DNA from: Aliihoeflea sp052435735
GTDB lineage: Bacteria; Pseudomonadota; Alphaproteobacteria; Rhizobiales; Rhizobiaceae
Length of the DNA stretch: 64,000 nucleotides
NCBI GenBank assembly: GCA_052435735.1
Contig: JBQVNB010000001.1
Span: forward strand, 242,522 to 306,521
Direction of reading: 5' to 3'
The position numbers and the translations under genes were made by a program. Of the stretch, positions 7,280 to 17,228 are shown in pieces. Position 1 is the first letter of the stretch; the number at the start of each line of letters is the position of its first letter. The notes under the pieces are model-generated. The model saw only the letters and a program-made list of their open reading frames with translations. It was not told where the DNA came from and did not search any database.

Positions 7280-8837
7280 CGGGCGCGTTCTCCTCGACAA
7301 TCTCGATCTCGCCTTCGGTGCGGAACGCACCGGCCTCGTCGGGCGCAACGGCGTCGGCAAGTCGTCTCTGCTGGCGATTTTGACAGGCGAGGCCATGCCC
7401 GCATCGGGCAGCGTCCAGCGCTCCGGCACGATCGCGTTCCTCAGCCAGATGACGGATGTCGGGCCGGACGAAACGGTCTCCGATCTCTTCGGCGTCAGCG
7501 AAGCGCTGCGCCTTGCCGAACGCGCGCTTGCCGGTGACGCCAATGCCGACGAGGTCGCCTCGGTCGACTGGACGCTCGACGCCCGGCTCGACAAGGCGCT
7601 GGCGGATGTCGGGCTGGCGGGCCTTGCGCCGGATTGCCTGCTCGCGAGCCTCAGTGGCGGCCAACGCACCCGAGCGGCGCTTGCCGCCCTCGTCTTCGGC
7701 CAGCCCGACATGATCCTGCTCGACGAGCCGACCAACAATCTCGACACCGACGGCCGCGCGCTGGTGGCCGACTTGATCGGTAGCTGGAAAGGCGGGGCGC
7801 TGGTGGTCAGCCACGACCGCGCGCTTCTGAACCGGATGGACCGCATCGTCGAGCTCTCACCCCTCGGCGCGAAGACTTATGGCGGCAATTTCGACGCCTA
7901 TCGCGCAGCGCGCGAGGCCGAGCGCGAGGCGGCCCGACGCCAGCTTCAATCGGCCGAGGCGGAGGCGAAACAGGCGGGGCGCGATGCCCAGATCGCCCGC
8001 GAGAAGCAGGACCGGCGCGATGCCGCGGGCCGGAAGGCGCGCAAGGGCAGTTCCGACCCCAAGATCCTGCTCGACGCGAAACAGCAGCGCGCCGAGGCGA
8101 CCGCGGGCCGGGGCAGCCGCATGGCAGAAAAGCAGGGCATGGTTGCCGCCGATGCACTGGCAGCCGCGCGCGCGGCGGTGGAGCGCGTCACGCCCTTTTC
8201 CGCAGGGCTCGGCGAGGCGCATGTGCCGGGCGGCAAGCTTCTCGTCGAGGCGCGACAGCTTGCGATCGGCTTTGGCGCAACGCCCATTCGCACCGGCATC
8301 GACCTTTCCATCGTCGGGCCGGAGCGTATTGCGCTCACCGGCCCGAACGGTTCGGGCAAGTCGACGCTCCTGAAGACGATCGCGGGGATGTTGCCGCCGC
8401 TCGGCGGGTCGCTGCGCGTGCCGGCGCGGCTCGCCATGTTCGACCAGCATGTCGGCCTGCTCGACCCGGAGCGATCGATCCTGGAGAATTTCAGGCGGAT
8501 CAATCCTGACGCCGAGGAGAATTTCTGCCGCTCCGCGCTCGCACGCTACGCGTTCCGCGCCGACGCCGCCTTGCAGCGCGTTGCCACCCTTTCGGGCGGC
8601 GAACGTCTGCGCGCGGGGCTCGCCTGCGTTCTCGCCGGTTGCGAAATGCCCGAACTGCTCATCCTCGACGAGCCGACCAACCATCTCGATCTCGACTCAA
8701 TCCTGGAGGTCGAAGCGGGGTTGCGCGAGTTCTCCGGCGCGCTCCTCGTCGTCAGCCACGATACGGCCTTCCTCGATGCAATCGGCATCGAGCGGGTGAT
8801 TTCCCTTGGAAATGAATCGGATATGTCATTGAGATGA
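7236..8837 (+). CDS. ABC-F family ATPase
   Basis: The 533-residue soluble protein has two ABC ATPase domains and no membrane segment, the ABC-F arrangement (ribosome-associated translation factors or antibiotic-resistance proteins). Domain 1 has Walker A GRNGVGKSS, signature LSGGQRTRAALA and Walker B MILLDEPTNNLD. Domain 2 has GPNGSGKST, LSGGERLRAGLA and LLILDEPTNHLD. Between them is a charged linker rich in Arg, Ala and Glu (about residues 220-300). The linker is shorter and more basic than in the housekeeping EttA, so a subfamily cannot be assigned. It overlaps the upstream ORF at 7178. Confidence 0.93.
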   Translation: MPFLSVRNLTFRLPDGRVLLDNLDLAFGAERTGLVGRNGVGKSSLLAILTGEAMPASGSVQRSGTIAFLSQMTDVGPDETVSDLFGVSEALRLAERALAGDANADEVASVDWTLDARLDKALADVGLAGLAPDCLLASLSGGQRTRAALAALVFGQPDMILLDEPTNNLDTDGRALVADLIGSWKGGALVVSHDRALLNRMDRIVELSPLGAKTYGGNFDAYRAAREAEREAARRQLQSAEAEAKQAGRDAQIAREKQDRRDAAGRKARKGSSDPKILLDAKQQRAEATAGRGSRMAEKQGMVAADALAAARAAVERVTPFSAGLGEAHVPGGKLLVEARQLAIGFGATPIRTGIDLSIVGPERIALTGPNGSGKSTLLKTIAGMLPPLGGSLRVPARLAMFDQHVGLLDPERSILENFRRINPDAEENFCRSALARYAFRADAALQRVATLSGGERLRAGLACVLAGCEMPELLILDEPTNHLDLDSILEVEAGLREFSGALLVVSHDTAFLDAIGIERVISLGNESDMSLR

Positions 8838-8884
8838 TATGGAGCGCGATCTAGTTTGCCGACGACTTGAGATGCGGGGCTTTC

Positions 8885-10195
8885 GTGCAGACACATTCAG
8901 ATCCTTCGCTTGGCGAGGTCACGCGCGTCTTCGCCAAGATCGGCTTCCTCTCCTTCGGCGGGCCGGCCGGGCAGATCGCGCTGATGCACCGCGAACTCGT
9001 CGAGGAGCGCGACTGGCTCGACGAGCCGCGTTTCCTGCATGCGCTCAACTATTGCATGATGCTGCCCGGGCCCGAGGCGATGCAGCTTGCTACCTATGCC
9101 GGCTGGCTCCTGAAGGGCACGCTCGGCGGGCTGATCGCGGGCCTGCTCTTCGTGCTGCCGGGCGCGCTCCTCATCACCATCCTGTCGGCGATCTACATCA
9201 TCGCCGGCGAGGTCACGATCGTCCAGGGCCTGCTCTTCGGCCTCAAGGCGGCGGTGCTCGCCATCGTGCTCGAGGCGCTGGTGAAGGTTTCGAAACGCGC
9301 GATCAAGGGGCCGGCGATGGTCGCGATCGCGGTGATGGCCTTCGTCGCCATCGCGCTGTTGCAGATCCCGTTCCCGGTCGTGATCCTCGCTGCCGCCGCA
9401 CTTGGCGCGCTCGGCGTTGCGGGCAATGGCAAGGCGGTGGGTGACGGCGCGCCCGTGCGCGACCTGCCCGACTGGGCACGCCCGAGCTGGCCGCGCTTCG
9501 TTCGCACGACGGCGACCTGGCTGGCGATCTGGCTGCTGCCGCTTGCCGCGCTTTATCTCGTCGCAGGCGCGCAGAACGTCTACACCCAGCAGGCCGGGTT
9601 TTTCTCGGTGATGGCGGCCGTGACCTTCGGCGGCGCCTATGCCGTGCTTGCCTATGTCGCGCAGCAGGCGGTCGAGATCTATGGCTGGCTGCGGCCCGAC
9701 GAGATGCTGACCGGGCTCGGCCTCGCCGAGACGACGCCGGGACCGCTCATTCTGGTGCTGGTCTTCGTGGGTTTCCTCGGCGGCGCGCGGCTGTCCGGGT
9801 TTGAGCCGCTGACGGGCGGCGTCGCCGGTGCCGTCGTCACGCTCTGGTTCACCTTCGTTCCCTGCTTCCTGTGGATCTTTGCCGGCGCGCCCTATGTCGA
9901 GACGGTGCGCAACGTGCGCTGGCTTGCGAATGCGCTCTCGGCGGTGACGGCTGCGGTCGTCGGCGTCATCGCCAACCTCGCCGTCTGGTTCGGCCTGCAC
10001 GTCCTGTTCGGCGAACTTTCGGAGGTTCAGGCGGGGCCGTTCCGCATCCTGCTGCCGGAACTCGCCACGTTCGATGCGGCGGCGGCGGTGATCGCGGTTG
10101 CCGCGGCCGTGGCGCTGCTGCGCTTCCACGTCAATCTGATCGTGGTGCTGGCAATCGCGGCGCTTGCGGGAATGGGCTGGGTGCTACTTCGATAG
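8885..10195 (+). CDS. chrA: Chromate transporter ChrA family (long, two-domain form)
   Basis: Inner-membrane transporter of the CHR superfamily; proven members export chromate in place of sulfate. The long form has two homologous halves: the first opens with FAKIGFLSFGGPAGQIALMH (family signature near residues 14-33), and the second has SVMAAVTFGGAYAVLAYVAQ and GLAETTPGPLILV. I prefer the GTG at 8885, which follows a GCGGGG box; a TTG at 8867 is also in frame and would add six residues. It follows the ABC-F gene by about 50 nt, so co-transcription is possible. The end overlaps the convergent zeta-like gene by 12 nt. Confidence 0.92.
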   Translation: MQTHSDPSLGEVTRVFAKIGFLSFGGPAGQIALMHRELVEERDWLDEPRFLHALNYCMMLPGPEAMQLATYAGWLLKGTLGGLIAGLLFVLPGALLITILSAIYIIAGEVTIVQGLLFGLKAAVLAIVLEALVKVSKRAIKGPAMVAIAVMAFVAIALLQIPFPVVILAAAALGALGVAGNGKAVGDGAPVRDLPDWARPSWPRFVRTTATWLAIWLLPLAALYLVAGAQNVYTQQAGFFSVMAAVTFGGAYAVLAYVAQQAVEIYGWLRPDEMLTGLGLAETTPGPLILVLVFVGFLGGARLSGFEPLTGGVAGAVVTLWFTFVPCFLWIFAGAPYVETVRNVRWLANALSAVTAAVVGVIANLAVWFGLHVLFGELSEVQAGPFRILLPELATFDAAAAVIAVAAAVALLRFHVNLIVVLAIAALAGMGWVLLR

Positions 10196-10783
10196 ACCTG
10201 CGGCGAAGTCGCGGATCATGTCGTTGGCGCCGGCGAGGCAATCATCGTCGCGGTGATCGAGCGTTTCACCGCGCCCTTCGAGCGCCAGGCACGGCTTCGT
10301 GCCGGATGCCTCATAGACGCGCCAGAGGTCGGCAGCGGCGGCATAGCGAGGAAGGTTTGCGTGGCTACGCGTGAACCTGCGGCGAACGACGTCTTCGGCG
10401 ACGTCGTGTCCGCCTTCGGCGACACGGCGGGCAATTCGCTGCAAGGAAATCTCCGGCTCGCGAACCGAGAAATAGAGCAGGACCGGCGACAGGCCCGCAT
10501 CCCGCGCTTCTTCCATCAAGGCGAGGTGGACGTTGCCCGACATCGTCGTTTCCATCGAGAAGACGATGTCGTTTGCAATGAAGAAGCGTGCGCGCCACAG
10601 CGCGACACGCGCAGCTTCCCGTTCGGCTGCGACCGGCGCCAGCGGCGAGAGGCCGCGCGCGATCTCGTCCATGTTGACGAAATTGACCGAGCCGCTGATC
10701 GCGACCACATGTTTGAACGCATAGGTCGTCTTGCCGACGCCATTCGGCCCTGCGATCAACCAGAATCGTTTTTTGGCGTCCAT
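10184..10783 (-). CDS. Zeta-toxin-like P-loop ATPase/kinase
   Basis: The 199-residue protein has the zeta-toxin fold signature: Walker A GPNGVGKTT near residue 13, NMDEIARGLSP after strand 2, and FSMETTMSGN, the segment that holds the substrate acid in zeta toxins. Plasmid zeta toxins phosphorylate UDP-N-acetylglucosamine. Chromosomal relatives like this one have no epsilon antitoxin beside them, and none is visible here, so it may be a housekeeping kinase instead. It lies 8 nt downstream of prs on the same strand and is probably co-transcribed. Confidence 0.8.
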   Translation of the reverse strand: MDAKKRFWLIAGPNGVGKTTYAFKHVVAISGSVNFVNMDEIARGLSPLAPVAAEREAARVALWRARFFIANDIVFSMETTMSGNVHLALMEEARDAGLSPVLLYFSVREPEISLQRIARRVAEGGHDVAEDVVRRRFTRSHANLPRYAAAADLWRVYEASGTKPCLALEGRGETLDHRDDDCLAGANDMIRDFAAGLSK

Positions 10784-10791
10784 GCGGGTTC

Positions 10792-11724
<933 letters not shown>

Positions 11725-11833
11725 GTAGTCAGGTCCCCGGCAAAGGATTTGACCGGCCTTTTACCGGCAAGCGTCGCGAATGCAACCCTTCGGGGACGAT
11801 TCACTTCGGCCTCTCCCGTCCTTTGCGCCCAAT

Positions 11834-12376
11834 TCAACCGGCGCGGGCAAGAAGCCAGGATGCGTAGGCGTCGATCGTCTGGTCGGCGATACGCTGCATC
11901 AGTTCCGGCCCGACGCTCGTCCAGCCATCGCCGGCCGTGCGGGCACCGCGTTCCTGGCCCTGGATGCGGGTCAGGCGATTGCCCTGGCCGTCGATGACGT
12001 CCCAGACATAGATGACGGTCGTCTGCGGGCCTTCGGATATGGCCGAGAAATAGCCCTTCATCGTCAGCCCATTGGCGCTGGCGGCCGCGGTGAGGGGGAT
12101 GCCGAGTTCCTGCGCGCGGGTGACGAGACGGGCGTTGAGCGGCGCGTTGGCGCTGTCGGGCGCGCCGATGGCGGGCGGGATCGCAAGCCGCGGATTGGAG
12201 GCGGCGGCCAGAGACGCCGTCTGCCGGCCGGCCGGGTTCGACGAGGCGGCGGCGATCGCCTCCTCCTGCGTGCTCGTCAGTGCGTTCGGCTGGAGCGCGT
12301 TCGAGCCGGCGCAACCGGCAAGCGCCAGCGCCGTCGACAAAGCGAATCCGTTTGCAAGAGTTCTCGAAACAGCCAT
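11834..12376 (-). CDS. Putative lipoprotein of unknown function
   Basis: The 180-residue product has a signal sequence with lipobox LAGC (Cys near residue 22), so it should be lipid-anchored; no Asp at +2 argues against inner-membrane retention by the E. coli rule. The mature part contains GLTMKGYFSAI, VIYVWDVIDGQGNRLTRI and a C-terminal helix (RIADQTIDAYASWL). I do not recognise a domain with a known activity. It sits between the M24-like gene and prs, in the same orientation. Confidence 0.8.
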   Translation of the reverse strand: MAVSRTLANGFALSTALALAGCAGSNALQPNALTSTQEEAIAAASSNPAGRQTASLAAASNPRLAIPPAIGAPDSANAPLNARLVTRAQELGIPLTAAASANGLTMKGYFSAISEGPQTTVIYVWDVIDGQGNRLTRIQGQERGARTAGDGWTSVGPELMQRIADQTIDAYASWLLARAG

Positions 12377-12392
12377 GGCGCGAACTATGCCG

Positions 12393-13544
12393 TCAATGCA
12401 CGATCAAGTCGAGGCCGTGGCGCGACAGGGCGCGCGGGGCGGCTTCGGTGGTCAGGTAGGTGCGGCCGAGCGTCATGGCCGTCTCCGAATCCGAGTCCAT
12501 GATGATCATGTGGGCGAACAGCGTCATGTCGGGCGCGATCGGCTCGGGATTGCCGGAGAAGAACATCTGCTTGTCCATCCAGGACGGTGTGAAGCGCGCG
12601 CCGACCGAATAGCCGCAGGCGTTGAGCCGGTGACGCGTCAGGCCGCGCGCCTCCATCACACGGGCATGGGCGTCGAAGACGTCGCCGAAGGTCGAGCCCG
12701 GAACCATCGCCTTCTCTACCGCCAGAAGCGCATCATGGGCGGCCTCGTAGAGTTCCTGATGGCGCTTGGTGGCCTTGCCGATCAGGACCGTGCGCATCAT
12801 CGGCGCGTGGTAGTGCGCGAAGGCGCCCGACCATTCGAGCGTCAACTGGTCGGTCTTGGTCAGCTTGCGGCGGCCGGACTTGTAGCGGCAGAGGAGCGCG
12901 TCGGCGCCCGACCCGATGATGAATTCATTGGCCGGATAGTCGCCGCCGCCCTCGAAGATCGCGCCCTGCATCGCCGCCAGGATCGCGCCTTCGTCGCCGC
13001 CCTGCTTGATCAGCGGCAGCGCCGCGTCGAGCGCGTCGTCGGAGAGGGCAGCCGCGCGTTCGGCCTTCTTGATCTCGGCGGGGCTCTTGAAGAGGCGAAG
13101 CCGCGAGACGAGGTCGGAGGCGTCCTCGATCTTGCCGAAGGTCTTCAACTGCTCGTCGAGCAGGCGCGCATTGTGGCCGGTCAGGCCGTGCGTGTCGTAT
13201 TCGACGCCGATGCGGCAGCCGAGAAGATCAATGTCGTTCAGAAGGTTGCGCAGGTCGGCGGTCGGGTCGACCTTGTCGCGGTCGGTCCATAGGACGATAT
13301 TCTCGATGGTCGAGGTGTGCTTGGCCTGACGCATGTCGGCGGAGCGGGTCAGAAGCACCATCGAGCCGTCGGACTTTACCACCATCGACTGGAAGAAGCA
13401 GAAGCCGAACGTGTCGTAGCCGGTCAGCCAGTACATGCTTTCCTGCGCAAAGAGCAGGATCGCGTCGAGCTTGCGCTCGGCCATTTCGATCAGCAGACGG
13501 TCACGGCGGGAATCGAATTCGGTTCTGTCGAAATGCAGCGCCAT
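12393..13544 (-). CDS. M24-family (Xaa-Pro peptidase/creatinase-fold) protein with unusual metal site
   Basis: The 383-residue protein has the two-domain layout of aminopeptidase P and creatinase: a creatinase N-domain (MYWLTGYDTFGFCFFQ) and a pita-bread C-domain. Several usual metal ligands look replaced: LTLEWSGAFAHYHAPMMRT where M24 enzymes have two Asp, GYSVG in place of GHGIG, and no obvious Glu in MIIMDSDSETAM. It may therefore be a metal-free creatinase-like hydrolase, or inactive. The ATG at 13544 follows a TTG and the TGA of pgeF immediately, so the two genes are translationally coupled. Confidence 0.85.
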   Translation of the reverse strand: MALHFDRTEFDSRRDRLLIEMAERKLDAILLFAQESMYWLTGYDTFGFCFFQSMVVKSDGSMVLLTRSADMRQAKHTSTIENIVLWTDRDKVDPTADLRNLLNDIDLLGCRIGVEYDTHGLTGHNARLLDEQLKTFGKIEDASDLVSRLRLFKSPAEIKKAERAAALSDDALDAALPLIKQGGDEGAILAAMQGAIFEGGGDYPANEFIIGSGADALLCRYKSGRRKLTKTDQLTLEWSGAFAHYHAPMMRTVLIGKATKRHQELYEAAHDALLAVEKAMVPGSTFGDVFDAHARVMEARGLTRHRLNACGYSVGARFTPSWMDKQMFFSGNPEPIAPDMTLFAHMIIMDSDSETAMTLGRTYLTTEAAPRALSRHGLDLIVH

Positions 13545-13547
13545 CAA

Positions 13548-14342
13548 TCAGGTCTCCAGGACGATTGCGGAGAGCTGGCGGCCGTAATCCGGCTCCTGCC
13601 TGTGCGTCGTCCGCCTGTAGGAAAAGAAGTTGTCGGCTTCCGCATAGGTGCAGCGCGCGACATGGTCAACCGCCACGCCCGCGCGCGTCAGGCGGTCGAC
13701 CGTGTAGCGGTTCAGGTCGAACATTGCATGGCCGGCGCTCGCCGAGGGCGCGAGATAGGCTGCGTTCGCACCGTCCGCCGCGATCAGATCGGCGACGCGT
13801 TCCGGGCCCACCTCGTAGTTCGCCGCGCTGATCGCCGGGCCGAGCACGGCGTGGATGTTCGCGCGGTCCGCGCCGAGTTTTTCCATCGCGGTGAGCGTAT
13901 TCTCGATGATTCCATAAACCGCGCCTTTCCAGCCGGCATGGGCGGCGCCGATCACGCCCGCATCGGCGTCGGCAAAGAGGATCGGGCCGCAATCGGCCGT
14001 CAGCACGCCAAGCGCGATACCAGGCGTCGCGGTCACCAGAGCATCTGCCTTCGGGCGCTGGTCATAGGGGATTGGCGCGGTCACGATCTCGACGTGGGGC
14101 GAGTGGATTTGATGCACCGTCGTCAGATGCGTCTCGGGCACGCCCAGCCATTTGGCCGCGCGCCGGCGATTTTCGACGACCGCCTCGCGCGAATCGTTCG
14201 ATCCGAGGCCGACATTCAAGCCGCGATAGATGCCGTCCGACACGCCGCCGGCGCGCGTGAAGAAGCCGTGGCGTATGCCCTTGGGCGCAAGTGTGTCGAG
14301 TAGATCGGACCGCACCGGGTCCGGTCGAGCCAGATCGAGCAT
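13548..14342 (-). CDS. pgeF: Peptidoglycan editing factor / multicopper polyphenol oxidase-like (YfiH, DUF152)
   Basis: YfiH/PgeF proteins remove wrongly inserted L-Ser from peptidoglycan precursors in E. coli, and the fold was earlier described as laccase- or nucleoside deaminase-like. The 264-residue protein has the Cys/His metal-site segments: TVHQIHSP near residue 80, LTADCGPILFAD near 115 and AAHAGWKGAVYG near 134. It is followed directly by the M24-like gene. The intergenic stretch upstream, towards the methyltransferase, is filled by a palindromic repeat. Confidence 0.93.
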   Translation of the reverse strand: MLDLARPDPVRSDLLDTLAPKGIRHGFFTRAGGVSDGIYRGLNVGLGSNDSREAVVENRRRAAKWLGVPETHLTTVHQIHSPHVEIVTAPIPYDQRPKADALVTATPGIALGVLTADCGPILFADADAGVIGAAHAGWKGAVYGIIENTLTAMEKLGADRANIHAVLGPAISAANYEVGPERVADLIAADGANAAYLAPSASAGHAMFDLNRYTVDRLTRAGVAVDHVARCTYAEADNFFSYRRTTHRQEPDYGRQLSAIVLET

Positions 14343-14430
14343 ATGCCGCCTTCTCGTCTTCTGCCGGGTCGGGCGCGATGGTGGTGGAGGGGAGGGGTGG
14401 TGTCAATTGGGGGGAGGTTTGCGCCAACGC

Positions 14431-14582
14431 ACCCCCCCTTCTCCGCCTCGCTTTGCGAGGCACCTCTCCCCCGAAGGGGGCGAGGAACGCCAAGCTGGAA
14501 ATCGGCCGACCCTTGCAGCATCGTTTCCTCGCCCCCGCGAAGTGGGGGAGAGGTGCCTCGCAAAGCGAGACGGAGAGGGGGC
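14431..14582. repeat. Palindromic intergenic repeat (class B)
   Basis: Long inverted arms, with CTCCGCCTCGCTTTGCGAGG on the left and CCTCGCAAAGCGAGACGGAG on the right, flank a roughly 35-nt centre. Each arm also contains a C-run/G-run hairpin (around 14467-14480 and 14531-14550). The right end touches the stop codon of the methyltransferase gene (TAG on the minus strand at 14584-14582). Similar in design, but not in most of its sequence, to the class A repeats at 36.8, 39.3 and 63.7 kb. Confidence 0.85.
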
Positions 14583-15625
14583 TACTGCGGTGGCAGGTTG
14601 GCTACATCCTTCCCCACCATCAACACCTTGAACAACTCCCCCATCTCATCCGGCCCGGCCAGCCGTTCGACCTCGCCCTGCAGCCGCTCCCGCATCCCCG
14701 CATCACCGTCCGCGCCCAACTGTCCCGCGCGTTCGAGCAGTCCCATGCCGAGGAGAAACCGCGCCTGCGTCATCGTCCGCGTTTCCAAACTGACCGCGCC
14801 GGCGGCCGCTCCAAGCGCCGCGAAGTCGACATGGCTCGTCAGATCCGCCTCGCCGGGCGTCGCCAGCACATCGACATAGCCATGCGCGCGCATGGCCTGC
14901 AGCGTGTCGCCGATGCCGGTTTGCAGATGGCCGTAATCGATGAAAAGCCCCGTGCCGCCATGCGTCGAAATCCGCTCGGCGGTCTCCTGCATCAGCGCAT
15001 TGCGGGCGGGAGCGATTTCGAAGATCGCGCCATTCGGCGCATCGGGCAGGGCGGCGTCCGTCGTGCCGGGGCCGGCGACGAAGGCCAGTCCATCGGCATC
15101 GAGCCCCACGCAGCGCTCGCGCCAGCCCTGCGGCGTCTTCACGAATTGACGGATCGGGATCGCATCGAAGAGTTCGTTGCCGACGATGAAAAGTGGTGCG
15201 CCGGGCACTTCCCCGATGTCGCGGTGCCATGTCGCGCTCGTCGCGCCGAGCGTTTCTTTCTGCACCTCGACCAGCCGCGGGCTGGTCTCGACCAGCGCGA
15301 CATGCCGTGTCAAATCGGGCGCGATGCGAGCGAGCGTGCGCAGCATGTCTCGCATCAGCGTGCCGCGTCCCGGCCCGATCTCGGTGAGGATCGCGTCCTG
15401 CGGCGCACCTGACGCCTGCCACGCCGAGGCGAGCCAGACGGCGACGAGTTCGCCGAACATCTGGCTGATTTCCGGCGCGGTGGTGAAGTCCCCCTTGGCG
15501 CCAAAAGGCTCGCGCGTCGTGTAGTAGCCGTCCTTGGGATCGAACAGGCACAGCGCCATGTACTGCGAGACGGGGATCGGCCCCGTCTCGGCGATCAGTT
15601 CGGCGATGCGCTGCTTGAACCTCAC
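14582..15625 (-). CDS. SAM-dependent methyltransferase, MidA/NDUFAF7 family
   Basis: The mitochondrial relative NDUFAF7/MidA dimethylates an Arg in complex I subunit NDUFS2; the bacterial function is presumably similar but untested. The 347-residue protein has CLFDPKDGYYTTREPFGAKG near the start, a SAM-binding loop ILTEIGPGRGTLMRDML, and the family segment FIVGNELFDAIPIRQF. The start is GTG 15625: its GTGA overlaps the TGA of lgt, a classic coupled junction, and the open frame upstream lies wholly inside lgt. The stop lies right at the edge of the palindromic repeat. Confidence 0.92.
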   Translation of the reverse strand: MRFKQRIAELIAETGPIPVSQYMALCLFDPKDGYYTTREPFGAKGDFTTAPEISQMFGELVAVWLASAWQASGAPQDAILTEIGPGRGTLMRDMLRTLARIAPDLTRHVALVETSPRLVEVQKETLGATSATWHRDIGEVPGAPLFIVGNELFDAIPIRQFVKTPQGWRERCVGLDADGLAFVAGPGTTDAALPDAPNGAIFEIAPARNALMQETAERISTHGGTGLFIDYGHLQTGIGDTLQAMRAHGYVDVLATPGEADLTSHVDFAALGAAAGAVSLETRTMTQARFLLGMGLLERAGQLGADGDAGMRERLQGEVERLAGPDEMGELFKVLMVGKDVANLPPQ

Positions 15626-16458
15626 GCCGCCCGGCGCGCCCGGGCCATCGCCCAAACACCCAGCAGCACCAGCGGCACCGATAGCACCATGCCCATGGTC
15701 AGCCAGTTGCCGGCGAGATAGCCGATATGCGCGTCCGGTTCGCGGAAAAACTCGACGATGATGCGCGAGAGCCCGTAGCCGGCGATGAAGACGCCTGCGA
15801 GGAAGCCCGGCTGCTTCAGCTTCAGCCCCTTGTGGGTGAGCACGAACAGAACGAGGAAGAGTACGAGCCCTTCGAGGATGGCTTCATATAGCTGGCTCGG
15901 ATGACGTGCGAACGGTCCGCCATTGGGGAAGACGACCGCCCAGGGAACGTCGGTCGGGCGACCCCAGAGTTCGGAATTGACGAAGTTCGTCACCCGCACG
16001 ATGCCGAGGCCGACAGGTGCGCCGACCGCGATCGTGTCGAACAGGCTCCAGGGCGAAAAGCCGCGCCGGCGCGCGAAGAGGATCATCGCGATGGTGACGC
16101 CCGCGAGTCCGCCATGGAACGACATGCCGCCGCGCCAGATCGCCAGCGCGTCGAGCGGGTTTTCCGCATAGCGCGCGAAATCGTAGAACAGCATGTAGCC
16201 GATGCGCCCGCCGAGCACGACGCCGGCGGCCGCCCAGATCAGGAAGTCATCGATGTCGACCGGCTTGATCGGCGCGGTGTCGTTGGGCCAAAGATGCGGC
16301 GTCGCGATCAGTTTCTTCGCATACCACCAGGCGAACAGGATGCCGACGACATAGCCGAGCCCGTACCAATGGATCGCGAGCGGGCCCAGTTGCAGGGCGA
16401 CGGGATCGATGTTCGGGAAGGCGATCGCCGTCAGGGGAAGGGCGAGATAATCGGGCAA
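15622..16458 (-). CDS. lgt: Prolipoprotein diacylglyceryl transferase
   Basis: Inner-membrane enzyme that moves diacylglycerol from phosphatidylglycerol to the lipobox Cys of prolipoproteins, the first step of lipoprotein maturation. The 278-residue protein has about seven membrane helices and the family signature GLGIVRVTNFVNSELWGRP, plus the HPSQLYEA motif. Start is TTG at 16458, 6 nt after a GGAG box, which gives the usual N-terminus for rhizobial Lgt. It overlaps the methyltransferase gene by 4 nt and is divergent from ubiK. Confidence 0.97.
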   Translation of the reverse strand: MPDYLALPLTAIAFPNIDPVALQLGPLAIHWYGLGYVVGILFAWWYAKKLIATPHLWPNDTAPIKPVDIDDFLIWAAAGVVLGGRIGYMLFYDFARYAENPLDALAIWRGGMSFHGGLAGVTIAMILFARRRGFSPWSLFDTIAVGAPVGLGIVRVTNFVNSELWGRPTDVPWAVVFPNGGPFARHPSQLYEAILEGLVLFLVLFVLTHKGLKLKQPGFLAGVFIAGYGLSRIIVEFFREPDAHIGYLAGNWLTMGMVLSVPLVLLGVWAMARARRAA

Positions 16459-16597
16459 GTCAGGCTCCGCAGGCGAATGACGCGGGCCTCATATGGCGCG
16501 GGCGGGTTTGCCGGGTCAAGCGGCCCGCTTTTCCTTGCAATATGAAGGGGCCGCGACTACCTCAAACGAAACGGTGTTCCTGACGCGAGGTGTGAAG

Positions 16598-16870
16598 ATG
16601 TCGACCGGCCCCAACCGCATTCTGGACGAGTTCGCCAAGCTGATGACGGATGCCGCCGGCGCCGCGCAGGGCGTGCGCCGCGAGTTCGAGACGGCCTTTC
16701 GCGGCCAGGCCGAGCGCATCTTGAATTCCATGGACCTCGTCCAGCGCGAGGAATTCGAGGCGGTGCGCGAAATGGCGCTCAAGGCGCGCGCGGAAAACGA
16801 GAAGCTGGCCGCACGCATCGACGCGCTCGAAGCCAGGCTCGCCGACAAGCCGGTCGAACCGACCGCCTGA
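16598..16870 (+). CDS. ubiK: Accessory factor UbiK family protein
   Basis: Small (90 aa) all-helical protein of the BMFP/UbiK family (COG2960), which in E. coli binds UbiJ and helps ubiquinone biosynthesis under oxygen. The sequence shows the typical first helix (NRILDEFAKLMTDAAGAAQG), QAERILNSMDLVQREEFEAV, and a C-terminal coiled coil (KARAENEKLAARIDALEARL). The ATG at 16598 gives the standard N-terminus. Divergent from lgt. Confidence 0.9.
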   Translation: MSTGPNRILDEFAKLMTDAAGAAQGVRREFETAFRGQAERILNSMDLVQREEFEAVREMALKARAENEKLAARIDALEARLADKPVEPTA

Positions 16871-17228
16871 CCGGCCAAGCGGGACGCCGCGCAAGTTTTG
16901 CGCAAGTTTCAGTGCGCCGGTTCTCCACAGGGGCTCGGCGCGAAAAGACCTTTCCGCTGAATCGCTTAAGCCTTCCTTCATCTTTGCCGCCTTGCGACTA
17001 TCCACATGTTGCTCCGGCCCGCTCCCAAAAAGGGGCTGTTCACGGGACTCGGCATCAATAGACTGAATTTACAGCATGATTCGGAGCGCTTCGAAGCGCC
17101 GGGGTCCTGCGGGAGACGGTGAGACGGCCGGTTCGATGCGGCTGTCGCCGGCAGTTTCAGTCCGTGTGGGGCAGGTCCTGATTGGCGCGCGTGCCGCGCC
17201 GGGAACGAACGGGAAAGCAAAGATTTTG
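16871..17228. other. Intergenic region, ubiK to ybjN
   Basis: About 360 bp without a supported gene. It contains short inverted stretches (GCGCAAG...TTGCGCAAG near 16891-16906 and CTTCGAAG near 17092) and is otherwise unremarkable. The ybjN frame is open back to 17076, but the residues before the ATG at 17229 do not look like a conserved N-terminus. No promoter is convincing by eye. Confidence 0.4.
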
